Below, piece after piece: positions 1 to 11,455 of a stretch of 64,000 nucleotides of DNA (positions are counted from its first letter, which is position 1; every line of letters begins with the position of its first letter). Origin of the DNA: Capitulum mitella (lineage: Eukaryota; Arthropoda; Thecostraca; Pollicipedomorpha; Pollicipedidae); the NCBI GenBank assembly GCA_030062745.1, contig CP099839.1, forward strand, positions 34,753,293 to 34,817,292. Reading direction: 5' to 3'. The notes beneath the pieces were generated by a model that ran no database searches, was not told the DNA's origin, and saw nothing but the letters and a program-made list of their open reading frames with translations. The position numbers and the translations under genes are program-made.

Positions 1-350
1 CATATCTTACTGCGTGTTGAACTGCAGTAAAACCATCCCGACATACGGCGGATTTGACGAAAATCAGACTGGACAGGGGTTGACAGATCTGGGTCGTTCC
101 CATAGTAACGCCTGCAGACGTTTCGATAAATGACTGCGCTGTTCACAGAACTGTTCTGTTCCAATAATCATATCTATGGCGATATATCTTGATGGCTAAG
201 TTTCACTACCTTGATGTTAAACGTGAACGTGAGCTCTCCAAAGTGCTTTACTTGCCTTCTCAGTTATCGAGAACGGGCTCATGCATTACGCTTAACATAA
301 CGGAATAACTAGAGTTAATTTACTATAGCTGATTCCCGCAACTGTAATTT
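1..350. other. No recognisable feature
   Basis: AT-leaning intergenic sequence. I see no coding pattern, repeat or splice-flanked exon here. Confidence 0.4.
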
Positions 351-351
351 C

Positions 352-957
352 TTAGTGCAACACGTGATGGACCGATGCGGTCAGTGTTCCAGCGGAACGC
401 GCAACAAAAAGAGAGGAGTATAATGGGAGGGCTGCGGCGGGGTGCGGCGCCCTGCCGGCCGGGGAGGTGGCACCACCCCTTGCCTGGCCGGGAGGGGCGG
501 CGGGCCTCATTACACAGCCAGTGAGGCGCGCCACCCCTGTCCCCCCGGCGGCGGCCAACAACGACCGGCCGGGCACGCTTCGCTCGTCGCTTTTGTTCCG
601 CTCCCATCGAACACGGCTTTTAGTTGGAAACGTTGCGCTGGTCGGGGGAGCGGCATGAATAGCGGCCTCTGCCGCCGTCGTCGCCTGTTGAGCGGACGTC
701 TCTACCCGGGGCTGTCTGGCCGCAACCTGTCGTCTCTGTCGCCCTCCGCCCACGCGGCCATCCGCTCCACTCAAACGAGCACCCCGACATCTGCACCCGT
801 CACCCAGCTGAGGTCGCAGTCTCATCCAACTGCCAACACTGCTTCTGGAACATACCCAAAAGGCAAAACACAAGACCCAACTGAACCACCTTCCCCGCAT
901 GCGTTCTTCAGCAACGCGCCATGAGGCTCCGCTTGCCCCGTGCTTCAAGACCGCCAC
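352..957. other. GC-rich patch with overlapping ORFs on both strands
   Basis: The segment is strikingly GC-rich against AT-rich flanks and is open on both strands because stop codons are rare in such composition. The plus-strand reading that starts at the ATG near 655 and stops near 922 gives a Ser/Thr/Pro-rich peptide of about 90 residues with no domain I recognise. The minus-strand reading is Arg/Ala/Gly-rich. It could be a CpG-island-like promoter, a 5' exon or a GC-rich repeat. I cannot choose a strand from the sequence alone. Confidence 0.25.
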
Positions 958-959
958 TG

Positions 960-3900
960 GTGAATCGCAGCTTGCAAACGTCAGATGTTCACGTGCGGGT
1001 TTCAGTCACAAACAACCGGTGCAGACTAGGCGAGGAGGTCCCATGCTTTCTGCCGGCGTTGTTTTTCTACGGATTTTCAACACCAGACGTTTCAGAAGCT
1101 CGGGTTCAGAACACGCTGTCTTCCCGGAATAAATAGTCCCCACTCCCCCAAATACTGCACCCGCATCCGAAAATGTACCACTTTTCTGAAATGACTATTC
1201 TTTAACTACTCAAAAACAAGCCATGCTATTCATCGTGGCACTTAGCGTCGTCAGAGGCACCAAGAACGAATTTGGAGTATTCTTATTTCGCATGAAGAAA
1301 GCAATGACCTTGCCATTCCTGGCTCGAACTGGTTCATTCACACATGCGAACGTCTAGTATTTTAATGCGGTGACATTTCGCCCCCCACAATGCACCAATG
1401 TTCCGATCTCACGCAGTTTACAATATTGAAGCATTTTCAATAAGACTGTACCAGTTTTACTTCCTAAATGGGCACTTGACCCGGCATTGAATAGGGTATT
1501 TTGCCACCTTCCAATAACTGTGGGGGGGTGGCCTTTAACGCCACCCCCGACTATTCTAGGGAACAATTAGTCCAATTCGGTTAATTTAAACGCCAGTCGA
1601 TAGTGCCGAACCTTGCGGTCCTATGACGTATACATTTTTACTTTTGGGTCACTGATGACGTCGTAGGCTAGGTCGCACACGAAAAAGTGACCATTTCCTC
1701 CACAGTCGCCAAATCACAATGAACACAGGCCGAGACTGAAGTTTGCGTGGTGTTCCTGGTATATTTCAATATTGTCTTACTCTCATATTTTAAGTACCCT
1801 CTCACCCAAAGTTATAAAAAGTCAATGCCACAGCTTGGGCGAAATTTGACCTCCGTTATAACGTGTCATGCAGTGCATTTTTCCGGGCCTATTTGACACG
1901 GTGCCTTTAAAAAAGACACTTTCAGAGGCCCTTGCACACAAAAAAAACTTCAAATCTTGAAATGGCTTACTTATCGTAGACACGCAACATTGCAACATTT
2001 TGTGGCTTGAAACTCGGACTACCACAAGCATGCTAGTTACCTCCCTCTGTCATCTTTGCATGACCCTTCAAGGCAGTTTGTCCCATATTGCATATTTCCA
2101 CGGAATGTTGCACAACACTGCACAGGACAATATCTCCACACCGGTCGTCCATAACGTCAAACAGACGCCACCAGGTTACTCGCTGGGATGAACTGTGTAT
2201 AAAAGCACTAAAGGCCAAGCTACGAAAAATGTGGCAATGTTGCGAGAAACTGCTGCGTAAATTATACGTGAATTTAGTTGGAAGAAAATTCGACAATCTA
2301 TCTGGCCGTACGCAAAAGTCATTTTATTCACCTCCGTTTCGAAAATATATGTAAAATGCAACATTTGTAAAAGGAAATAAAAGATTTGTAAAATGTGTTC
2401 TAACTGGGCCCAGAGAATGAAAAATACATATCTGACAAAGCATGGCCTAAAATGAGGTCAGAAGACCTATATATCGAACTCACAAGTCATGATGATATGC
2501 AGTGCAAGCCACAGTCACCGCACATTGTATAAGCACCGACAATACGGTGGTGAAGTAAAATCGAAAGTCTAAGATGACCTCGTTTCCAGATTTTGGTCAG
2601 TATCTCCGCATCTGGTGTAAGAAAAGGTGCTGGAAGTTTCAGGAAGCTACACTCATTTCTTCGGGAGATATCTGAGAAATGCGCCGGTGGGCGTTAACCC
2701 CCAGCCAATGAACCAGTGTGAACTCTACTTTCACACGAGGAGGTCGATTTGGCCCTAAACCGTTAGGTTTTCCGTTGTGCAGGTACTTTGTGCACTTTCT
2801 TACGAATTTTGATTATGCGTTACATGAACATCTGAGTTTCCAACACAGGACGCAGGAATGGCCCCACGTGACCTTTCGGGAAGGCATGCCAGCTCAGTTT
2901 GCGGCCGCTTCAGACTAGCAATCGCTTCTTAAGTTATGTCAGTCCTTTAACTAGGTACCTGACAATGCTATGATTTCAGTTGAGATTCAGCATGAAACTT
3001 TTGATAATTGACCATCCACATCATCAGTAAAATGTCTGGACACTGTCAAGGGCAGTTGCAGGAGACTTACTGCGTTGTGCAGCGCCACGTTGAAGTGAGT
3101 CCTAGGTGCTAAAAACAATGTATGGCTCTATAACTAAAAATTTCGCATTCCGTAACATCGATGCAATGAACATATTTTGTACAGGAAAGAATATCGAAAC
3201 TTGATACATTGTAACAGTATTCAGCTTATGTTACGTGGTTTATCTGCCATCAACGACACCACTTAATATACAGTTGCCTAATATGCCAGAGACAATAACT
3301 ACGAAACCGTAAGTCTGACCACCTAAAATTTGAACTGTCTTGTTTTGCGTCCAACGGAATCCCTAGGAACAATTTCCAACAAAATATGACGCATGAGAGC
3401 TGGTGTCCCCACAGTTTTTTTTTTGCAGTTCGCCTCAGAACAAGGGCTTTGATCGCTTTGAAAGTTTGCATTGCTGAGGCCATAGGTGTATAATTGGGAC
3501 AAATTTTGGCATGGAAAAATAAATTCATCGAACCCCAAAATGTGGCATTCATGACGTGTTGGCAGCGGTTTACTTTATAAAGCAACAAAGCCCATGAACG
3601 GGTCAAGATATTGCTTTGGAATTCTGTATCAGTAATTTCGTTTGTTATGGAAAGCTCCAAGCCAAAAATATACAAAGTTACACCCCTGGCTGAGGCGGAC
3701 ACCTTTTCACGGGTTTTCCGAAAATTTTAAGTCAATTTCTTGGAAGATAACTGACCTCTGATTACTTTTTCCAAGGGCATGACATGCAGAAATAACGTTA
3801 CGGCGGCGGTCCTCATCGGATAATAAAAGTTTTCAACATTTTAGGGTACTAAGTATTACTTAATCTTAGACAGGGGTGTCACCCAAAGTCTCAGTGACCT

Positions 3901-6002
3901 CTGCACAACAGTATTTTCTGGAGTCATGGTCACCTAGTCAATCATCAACGAAGGTCATCGAACTTTTTGGCGTTTTGTCGAAATCGGAGGGGTCATGGAG
4001 GGGTCATGATTAAATCCGAAACACATATTTGCACACCAACAGTAGTCTGAGTCCTTTTTCATCGTCCAAAGCCATTTTTGGGCCTTTTGAAAGCGTCCCA
4101 TTTTTACGTCCTATAGGACCCAATAAAAACCAGAATCAACCGTTATGATCTCGTTTGAAACTGTTTGTAAGGCCACTGCGCGACCTGAAAGGGTCAAGCT
4201 GAGTATCATCGTGTCGCTTAACGACCACGCTACACGCTCGTTTTTATGCCGACGCTCTAACACGTCAGCTTTGGAAGTGGCTGAGGGGTCGCACCCCCTC
4301 CTGTTCACGCTCACTGAAGCAGCCAAGCCTCCACCAGACCGACAGAGACACTGTCGGCTGGCGGCTGGCTCGTACTTCTACTGCGACTCGGTGCCTGTCT
4401 GGGCTGCCGGCCCACATGACATCTGGAACCAACTGACTGCTTCCCACGCCCATCGGTAGCAGCCGCGGCAATGCTTGATTTCGCTGGTGGTTACTGGGAA
4501 CCTTCTTTTAGAGAGACATTTGAGACATTTGAGCTGTCGGTAGTACAAGGAAAGAAGTGGCGTGCCGAGAGCAAAACATATTTACAAAAGCGACAGGATG
4601 CATCCGCTTGGAACCCGTCGCTTACCTCGCAGGCCGGGGTTTGGGTTTTCGGTTTGTTCTGGACCGGTTGACCGCGAGCGGTATCGGCCATGAAGGCCCA
4701 CCGTCTCAGACTCCATATTGCCCAGACGTCCGAGTATCCGAGCCTTCAGATCGCCGGACATCTAGCATGCAGTCAGCCACTGACGGTGCCAAGGTTCTGG
4801 GTCATGGTACAGCCCTGGGGGAGGGATCACTGGCCTGTATCGATTCCGAAACACTGGCAGGCTCCTTTTGAATCAGTCGCTCGATGCGGGAGATGCTGCT
4901 GACGAACGACGTCGACAAAGCACACTGCCAATATATGGCAGTGTAAATCTTCGTTACGTTGACTCAGCCTGTCACCGCCTGACTGTCTCCCAGCGGATCG
5001 GATTCTGTCACGAGCGGCGGGAAAAACACATCGGGCTGAGTCGGCCTCCCCAGTCCATGCAGATGCTCATTGTAGGTAACTGATTATATCCGAACGAATC
5101 TGATAATCTCAGGCAGAAAACGCGACGACGGAACCGACCACGTCCGGTCGGTCCGTCCGCGGGAGACGTGCTGTCCGACTGCCCGCGGCGGCCGGACGGC
5201 ACGCGGCATCATTAGGCGAGGCGGAGTACCGACCGTCTGCCGCCGTGACGTCAGCGCGCAGAGACAGCCGGAGGCGCGTCCGCCGCGCTCTCTCCGCCTG
5301 CGTGGTGTGTCAGGCAGCCTGCTGAAGCTGAGCTCCGTTCGGATGGCTTCAGCACAACTACATACATGTTTCGACATGTTAGAACGTTTGGGATCATGTT
5401 CTGCCTTCCCTTGCAGTTGAAACGGAATGTTCCGTGCCCAAAGCTCTCTTCAGCTTCAGTCAGGACGGTAGACATGCGAGCAAACATTTATTAGAGACAG
5501 GCCCAACTTAATCGCGAGACAGGGACAAACAAATTACAAAAGGGATAGTTTGAGCCCTTGACTAATGTCCATAAATCATTCATTTTAAACTGTTGCCTTT
5601 ACCTCTCCACGATAATCTTCACAGCAGGACGTCAAAGGAATTGAGGGGAAACAGAGGATTTCCCATGGGCGGAACCAGACCATGGGCTACGGGGGGGGAG
5701 CAGTCTCCACCCATGTAACTTAACGTACTCCAAAATGTTGATTTCTTCTCAAATTTCGTTCACTTCGTTCCGTCATTTTGGAAAATCATGCGTATAAGCC
5801 AATGTCTGAGAGCTGATCTTGATCGATCGAAGATAGCTGTGGCCCAAGGCAAGAGATTTCCATGATCAAATTTTCATTTGGAAAATGACGTGGTTCCTGA
5901 CAATTGACCCCACGTCGTCGGGATACCATCGGCCATTGCATTCCTCGACTAATTGTACGGCGCTGAAGTAATTGCATCATGGGTGCTTGAAGACCCTAGA
6001 CT
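960..6002. other. Intergenic sequence, mostly unrecognised
   Basis: No exon with convincing splice signals and no recognisable protein. The stretch near 3750-4140 contains repeated GGTCA/TGACC words like those in the MITE families elsewhere in the window and may be very old transposon sequence. A minus-strand ORF at 3250-3702 (about 150 codons) resembles no family I know and lies in low-GC sequence. A GC-rich patch lies around 5100-5350. Confidence 0.35.
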
Positions 6003-6749
6003 TTGGCTCTATTCCCTTACCCATAACGCTAGAATGCATATCCGTAAGGGTGGCTCATTCGCACCCCCCCCCCAAATCTCGAGAATTATTCGTCCTATTC
6101 GATTGCAACAAACGGCAATTGATTCCGGATGACGTAAACAGCATTCTTCCAAAAAGAAGTTTTGGAAATCTTAAGGGAGGGAGCCAAAAGGGAGCCAGAA
6201 ATAAAAAAAATGTACTTTAGCTTGTTATTGCTCCGACATTTATTGACCGGCATCGATGCAAATAGTTTGAATCGAGACCTATTCGACGGGACTTTTCTCC
6301 TTGACCCAGACGTCTGGAATCTTGACAAAATTCATACGCGTTCACAGGGCCTGGAAAATGAGAGATTTTTTTACTGAAATGGCATAAAAGTTTACAGTTT
6401 AAACTTTTTTTAAGCTTTGACAATAGGTTTTCTTCTAAGGAAGTACAAATCGTTCTACGTTATTTGTATAATATTGGTATAAGTGTTGCAAGGGGCACGA
6501 AAAGGCAAAACTGTCATGGTCACATGTTCATCAGGTCAACTTATCACTTTTGCCTGCAGTGACCTCAAATGCCTATGGAATGGCTATGTGTTCATTTCAT
6601 GGTGTTAAATTCGATCCCTGTCAATCGAACTGACCATATTTTCAAAAGCCCTGTTTATGACTGTCGCAATATGAGATATTCGCGCCAACATTTTAGATCA
6701 TAGCTCCGTGATCCGACCTGATATCACCCTTGGTTCTATGACAGAACTT

Positions 6750-7035
6750 TGTATCGCATGGCTTCGTATCGCATTTCTTCGTACGCACATGTTCGTATCG
6801 CAGAACTTCGTAAGCAGAAAACTTCTTATACGCAAATCTTCAAAACGCAAAAGTTCGTACTTGCATATCTTCGTATACTCATTTCTTCGTATCCGCAAAA
6901 CTTCTTATACGCATTTCTTCGTATCGCATTTTTTCGTCTACGCAAATCTTTGTATCGCATTTCATCGTACGCGCAAATCTTATTACCCCATTCTTTCGTA
7001 CACGCAAATCTTCTTATCGTGTTTCACTGTACTTA
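6750..7035 (+). repeat. Left subterminal array of ~15-bp TTCGTAT...CGCA motifs
   Basis: A degenerate array in which TTCGTA, TACGCAAA and TCGCATTTC words alternate about every 15-17 bp. It mirrors the array at 8190-8440 on the other strand. Its frames are open only because the motif lacks stops, so the peptides read from it are not genes. Confidence 0.75.
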
Positions 7036-7689
7036 TGCTCTTTATTTGTACTTTCGCGCACAACGACGCGTGAATGTCTTCCTTCTTTTTAGCAACGCAA
7101 ATGATATTCACTGGTTTGGTAATACGTAAACTGCGAATGAGAAAGTGCACTCGATCGGTGGATACAGGTAAGGCAGGGAATGTCCCAGAATGCTGATGGA
7201 TGAGCAAAATCCTTTTTAAGCTGTTCATTTCAAGCATCACCATAATATCATGGTTTGGTAGACTGAAAATGTGTACAATAGAGCAAATCCTAATATTTGT
7301 ATGCCTGCACGGAAATCCCGTTTCAGATCAGCCAAAGCCCGCTTTACGGGTCAGCGGATATCTTGTTGTGCACGTAAATTGGATTCGGTAACAGTGATGC
7401 ATCAGACCATGGGCTTAGGAACAGGGTGGGGGAGGCCATGCCCGCACTTTTTGGGAAATCTAACATGAGTCCTATGGAGGAAAACGTCTCTGCCTCCCTC
7501 CCCCGAAGCGATACGAATGTCTCCGTATACGATTTGTTGGGCTCCTTTTTTCTCTTTTTTTTACGCATTTTGCCCGAACGATTTGCATGGCTTTTGGCTC
7601 GGCGTACCTACAAGGTACCTACTTACTACCTACAAGGAACTTCTCGCCTGTACTCTGAACCCAATACTCAGTAATGCAATTCCAGTTCA

Positions 7690-7925
7690 ACGAATAATTC
7701 TGCGTCCGGCCTCTTCAGCCAGAGAGGACAGTGGAGGAATCCTTTTCGTGCCGCATAATGTTGCAACACGGCCTCCCGGCCGGATTTACCCTCTCTGGTC
7801 AGTGGCCATTGACTACAGTATGAATGGTGGGCCCGAACAATTCGAGTCCCGGGTCGCTATTTCTTGGACTCGAAGTCGGCGGCGTCGGGACCAGAGTCCT
7901 TACCCCATCGGCCGCGAGCACGGCG
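7690..7925 (-). mobile_element. tRNA-derived SINE-like sequence (minus strand)
   Basis: Read on the minus strand, an A-box-like stretch (CGGCCGATGGGG, near 7903-7917) is followed at tRNA-like distance by a B-box-like GACTTCGAGTCC (7866-7877), matching the internal RNA polymerase III promoter of tRNAs and tRNA-derived SINEs. A second B-box-like CGGGACTCGAATTG follows near 7850. I cannot fold a clean cloverleaf, so a SINE head is likelier than a functional tRNA. It lies inside the 1.72-kb insertion. The 3' limit is uncertain. Confidence 0.45.
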
Positions 7926-8189
7926 GATAACTTCCTGGCATCTAAGGTATCTTTTCATGACAAAATACAATATTTCTTTTCGATTGATATGTAAGAAAAT
8001 GGCAGTGTTATTCAAGTAACTTTTCGGCTGCTGCGTCCTCTGGCGGCCACCAGGTGTCATTGCGTCATCAGAACAGTCATCTCGTGTTTGAAGCCGCGAT
8101 GCGAAAAAAAGACAACATGACACCTTCCGTATGATTATTAACACGACGGCAAATTTCGATTAACTCCTCCCCCCGAAAAACAAATACGA

Positions 8190-8440
8190 GGCACGCAGTT
8201 TTGCGTATACGAAGAAATGCGATGTGAAGATTTGCATGTACGAAGCAATGCGGTACGAAGGAATGGGTATGCGATGAAATGCATCCATGAAGTTTTGAGG
8301 ACACGAAGAATTCGAAGTTTTGCGTATACGAAGCTATGCGCGTACGAATATTTGCGTGCGAAAAACTGTATACGAGGATTTGCCGTAGGAAGATCTGTGT
8401 ACGAAGAAATGCGGTACGAAGAAATGCGATACAAATTTCT
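8190..8440 (-). repeat. Right subterminal array, inverted relative to 6750-7035
   Basis: Words such as TACGAAGAAATGCG and TTTGCGTATACGAAG recur throughout. They are the reverse complement of the left array, giving the insertion long, imperfect inverted arms around a 1.1-kb centre. Confidence 0.75.
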
Positions 8441-8925
8441 GTCCGGACACGATCACCCTAGAACCTGAAATACAGGTAGAGGATACTGTGCTGGGTCGTA
8501 TGTACTCTGGATTGTTTTACTATGAAAATGAGCATAAAAAAGGTGTACATAAGGCCAAATTTTGACGTCTGATCCACACCTGACCTTGTTAGATGATCTC
8601 GAGTCAACAAAAATATTTCGTTGCGTCCGTCGTTCCTTTTTCTTATACACTCATATCACATTTAAAGTTCTATTTTAAAAACTCTGTTGACAGCCATTTT
8701 TCCTTTTTCTTCTACGGTGCCAAAAATGACCCAAGGTGCCTCCCAAAGACTTAGCCTTGCTCCTTCCCTGACCAGAAAATGAAAATTTGACATAATTTAT
8801 AGCACGAATATATAGGCAAAATGATCAGGTTTTGAAAAGCTGCTTCAAACGCCTGGAAATGGCAAGCAAGAAACCGTAGGGAGGTTTCTAAAGTCCCTCC
8901 CCTCCCCAAAACGGGAATAGGTTAC

Positions 8926-10620
8926 GCTGCAGTCCACTGCGGCAAATGGATTGGCACCACAGCCGGCTAGCGCAATTATTTTACACAGCATTTAATCACT
9001 TCCCAGCCGACTAGCACTACCATCTCGACAGTCATGAAACAGATTTGTGGTGTACAAAAAGTCGCATCTTTGACGAGATAAATGTTTCTTTTCTAATTCC
9101 ATGGTGTTTAGTGCAGTGACTGGTGTGGCCGGAAATAACTGTAGCGGAACTAGAAGCTCTCTAGCCCACATCTGACCCTAAGCATGCCACAAACATTTTA
9201 AACACAGTCCACGTGACTATTGGTAAAGTGTAAATAATTGGCGGTTTTGCATTTTCAGGCGATCGTTGTTCTACAATCCGAGGGCGCACCCACGTTGGGC
9301 CATAAGGAGGAACATCAGTGTCTTAGGCGACGCAGTTCGTCAGACTGTATATCAGTCTTTTAGTTAGGCAATATTGGGTGATAAAATAAATTTCAAAAGT
9401 GGAATACATGCTTTGTAATTATTTTTAAGATCTATCATTTAAGCAACATTCACTAAGGAACTCATTCAAAATTCCATGCCTCAACATAAAACTATTTACA
9501 TCCCGACTATCTGCAGCATTTTCCCCAATGAAGATCAGAAATCAGTCTTTAACATGCTACACTTGGCCTAAAGAATAGTCACGGCCTTTATACAGCAGAG
9601 TGCACCTTTGCCGACATTATTTGTGGTATAGGTTTTGTGCAAAGTTACCATTTTGTCCCTGTCTCTTTCTTATCCACGTTGCCAATGCAGATGGATAAAG
9701 TTCGGCAATAAGTAGATTTGTGTTACTTCAAGAGGTCAGATTCTATCTTTTGTAACATGCCTCTCAACAGAGTATACACCTTAGCCATGGTTCTGACAGG
9801 CGCAGCACGCGACACCGGGCTCCATAGTGGTCGCGACGTTGGGCCGGAAGGATAAACTGAACGTGGACCAAGACACAAGGACTCTTCCACGGCCCTGCGC
9901 GGCCCCCACTCAGCTGGTGGACTGAGGACTGTGGCGAGACAGTCCTCAGTCAGAGCTGCCGGAGAGCCACCGTGGTGTCGTCCCCGACCGATTTAGCCAG
10001 CAGCCGAAACTCCCGTGCAGTCCGCACGCAGCAACATCGCGATGATCGTTGTGATCTTGATAAATATCCGAGGTCTAGTGCTAACCCTCTGATGCTTTGT
10101 TAGAGTTCTTCGTTTTAGGACTAATCTATGTTACGTCAATGACCAAAAACAATGCATCCCATTTGACCAACATGAGAAAACACATATGTAGTATGGAAGA
10201 GAACAGCACAGGGGACTTTTTGGATCAGTTTATCTCTGTTTTGCATGTTTCGACAAGATCGTGTCATTTTTATATTACAGAACAACACCGCCTACAGCAA
10301 TTTTCAGGCTGAGTGGTATAATCTGCTTCGGTAACGTATGCAAGGACTCATATCTCATCATCATACCATTTCTTAAGCTCACTGAATATTCTGCATAAAT
10401 TTACATTTAGATTTACACGCGGTTGAGTTCAGCATTATCCAGAGAGGCAAGGAACCTAAATACCTCCTCCGCGGCCATCGGAAACGAGACGAGAAACGAG
10501 AAACGAGAACGCCGGAAGCAGTTTGAGACGCCGAACGTCGACAGAGAACGTCGCTGTCTTAGGACGGGAAAAACTGGCATGGCCGGCTGCAGGATTCCGG
10601 TGCGTTCTTGTGGCACCACA
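8926..10620. other. Intergenic; GC-rich patch and hairpin at 9.8-10.05 kb
   Basis: No coding exon is recognisable. A GC-rich patch at about 9790-10050 contains a perfect inverted repeat, GACTGAGGACTGT (9920-9932) and ACAGTCCTCAGTC (9939-9951), with a 6-nt loop. What it does is unknown. Confidence 0.4.
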
Positions 10621-10950
10621 GGGCCAGGTCACTGCTCACGTTCTGTCAGAGGACCAGGGCACGGCTAACGTTCTGTCAGAGGACTACGGCATTGCTCACG
10701 TTCTGTCAGAGAACTACGGCACTGCTAACGTTTTGTCAGAGGACCAAGGCATTGCTCTCGTCTTGTCAGAGAACCAGGGTACTGCTAACGTTCTGTCAGA
10801 GAACCAGGGTACCGTTAACGTTCTGTCAGAGAACCACGGCACTGCTCACATTCTGTCAGAGGTCGACGGCACTGCTCGCGTTCTTTCAGAGGACTAGGGC
10901 ACTGCTGACGTCGTGCCAGGGAACCACGACATTGTTCACGTCCTGTAAGA
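10621..10950 (+). repeat. 30-bp minisatellite, 11 units, coding-phase period
   Basis: Eleven consecutive 30-bp units are visible with a near-invariant TTCTGTCAGAG core and point differences in the GGCACTGCTAACG half. The period is exactly ten codons, so one plus-strand frame reads a decapeptide repeat of the form GTANVLSEDQ for nine or ten units before a TAG at 10895-10897. No ATG-initiated frame feeds into it. It lies in the expected first intron of the minus-strand exon at 11044-11134, which argues against translation, but a plus-strand repeat protein cannot be excluded. Confidence 0.9.
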
Positions 10951-11043
10951 GTCCATTTGTGGATCTTGGCATCGCCAGTGGCACTTGGCGCTAGCTGACC
11001 ATCCAATTATTCGCAACAGTAAACCAATCGGCAAGGCACTCAC

Positions 11044-11134
11044 CGTTGAGCCAAAGCGACGTCGCCAGGACGGCCCAGAGTAGCAGGCTCGAGGTAGACG
11101 GGTGGCGTCGGCCTGCCTCTGCCCTGCGCGCCAT
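11044..11134 (-). CDS. First coding exon with a hydrophobic leader (partial gene)
   Basis: On the minus strand an ATG at 11134 opens a frame of 30 codons plus one base, ending at an excellent donor (G|GTGAGT, intron from 11043). The peptide is basic (MARRAEAGRR) and then strongly hydrophobic (SSLLLWAVLATSLWL), which fits a signal peptide or signal anchor, so the product is probably secreted or membrane-bound. Upstream on the same strand a TTTCAGTC initiator-like sequence lies near 11203-11210. I cannot identify the next exons, and the 30-bp minisatellite would lie in the intron. The family is unknown. The frame is supported by the coincidence of ATG, leader and donor. Confidence 0.5.
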
Positions 11135-11455
11135 GACCGACTCCTGTCCGTCCGTCGCCCTGCTGCCGCTCTCCCCACAGTCAGGTGTAACTCGTCCACC
11201 GCTAGACTGAAACGATGGTCACGAGTAGAATTCATCATCGAACCTTCTTGCCTGTGGTCATACCAGACCGGCTGGTGGTCTTTTGCGCAGCCAAACATCC
11301 TTATCCTGAAGCTATGAAGGTAAATGGTTTATGTAGTTTTCTTTAGCGCTTTATTCGCTTTATTGGCACAATTTCATGCAGAGCAAACAAGCGGTCAAGA
11401 GCTTTATTCCAGGCGATTTCAGCATTTTTGACTACTGAGGTATGTTCCTATGCCC

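Larger units (their letters stand above)
6731..8451. mobile_element. 1.72-kb terminal-repeat element with 8-bp target duplication
   Basis: The octamer ATCACCCT lies immediately outside both ends (6723-6730 and 8452-8459). The outermost sequences are inverted: the left end reads GACAGAACTTTGTATCGCAT and the right end, on the other strand, GACAGAAATTTGTATCGCAT. Inside each end is a degenerate array of a roughly 15-bp motif, TTCGTAYRCGCAWWTC-like on the left (6750-7030) and its reverse complement on the right (8190-8440). An 8-bp duplication and subterminal repeats are typical of hAT elements, though the termini are not the usual CAG type; a foldback element is the alternative. No transposase is visible. 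Confidence 0.75.
6003..8925 (+). mobile_element. Diverged TTAA (piggyBac-type) MITE of family B, interrupted
   Basis: The left end (6003-6730) and right end (8460-8925) both align with the intact family B copies at 19.6-22.0 kb and 48.9-50.1 kb. Shared landmarks are the ATCTCGAGAA block, the CGCAACAAACGGCAAT-like block, the GATCATAGCTCCGTGA block and, on the right, GGTGCCTCCCAAA and CGGGAATAGG. Removing the insertion at 6731-8451 and one copy of its target duplication leaves about 1.19 kb, close to the 1.21 kb of intact copies. The terminal TTAAs have decayed to TTGG and TTAC. It has no coding capacity, so it is non-autonomous. Confidence 0.8.

Noticed and set aside
3250-3702. 150-codon minus-strand ORF
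   Set aside because: Low-GC sequence, no family resemblance, no splice or promoter context; length alone is not enough in 64 kb of six-frame search.
10621-10950. CRISPR-like regular repeats
   Set aside because: The 30-bp units are contiguous with no unique spacers and lie in a eukaryotic, intron-containing context.
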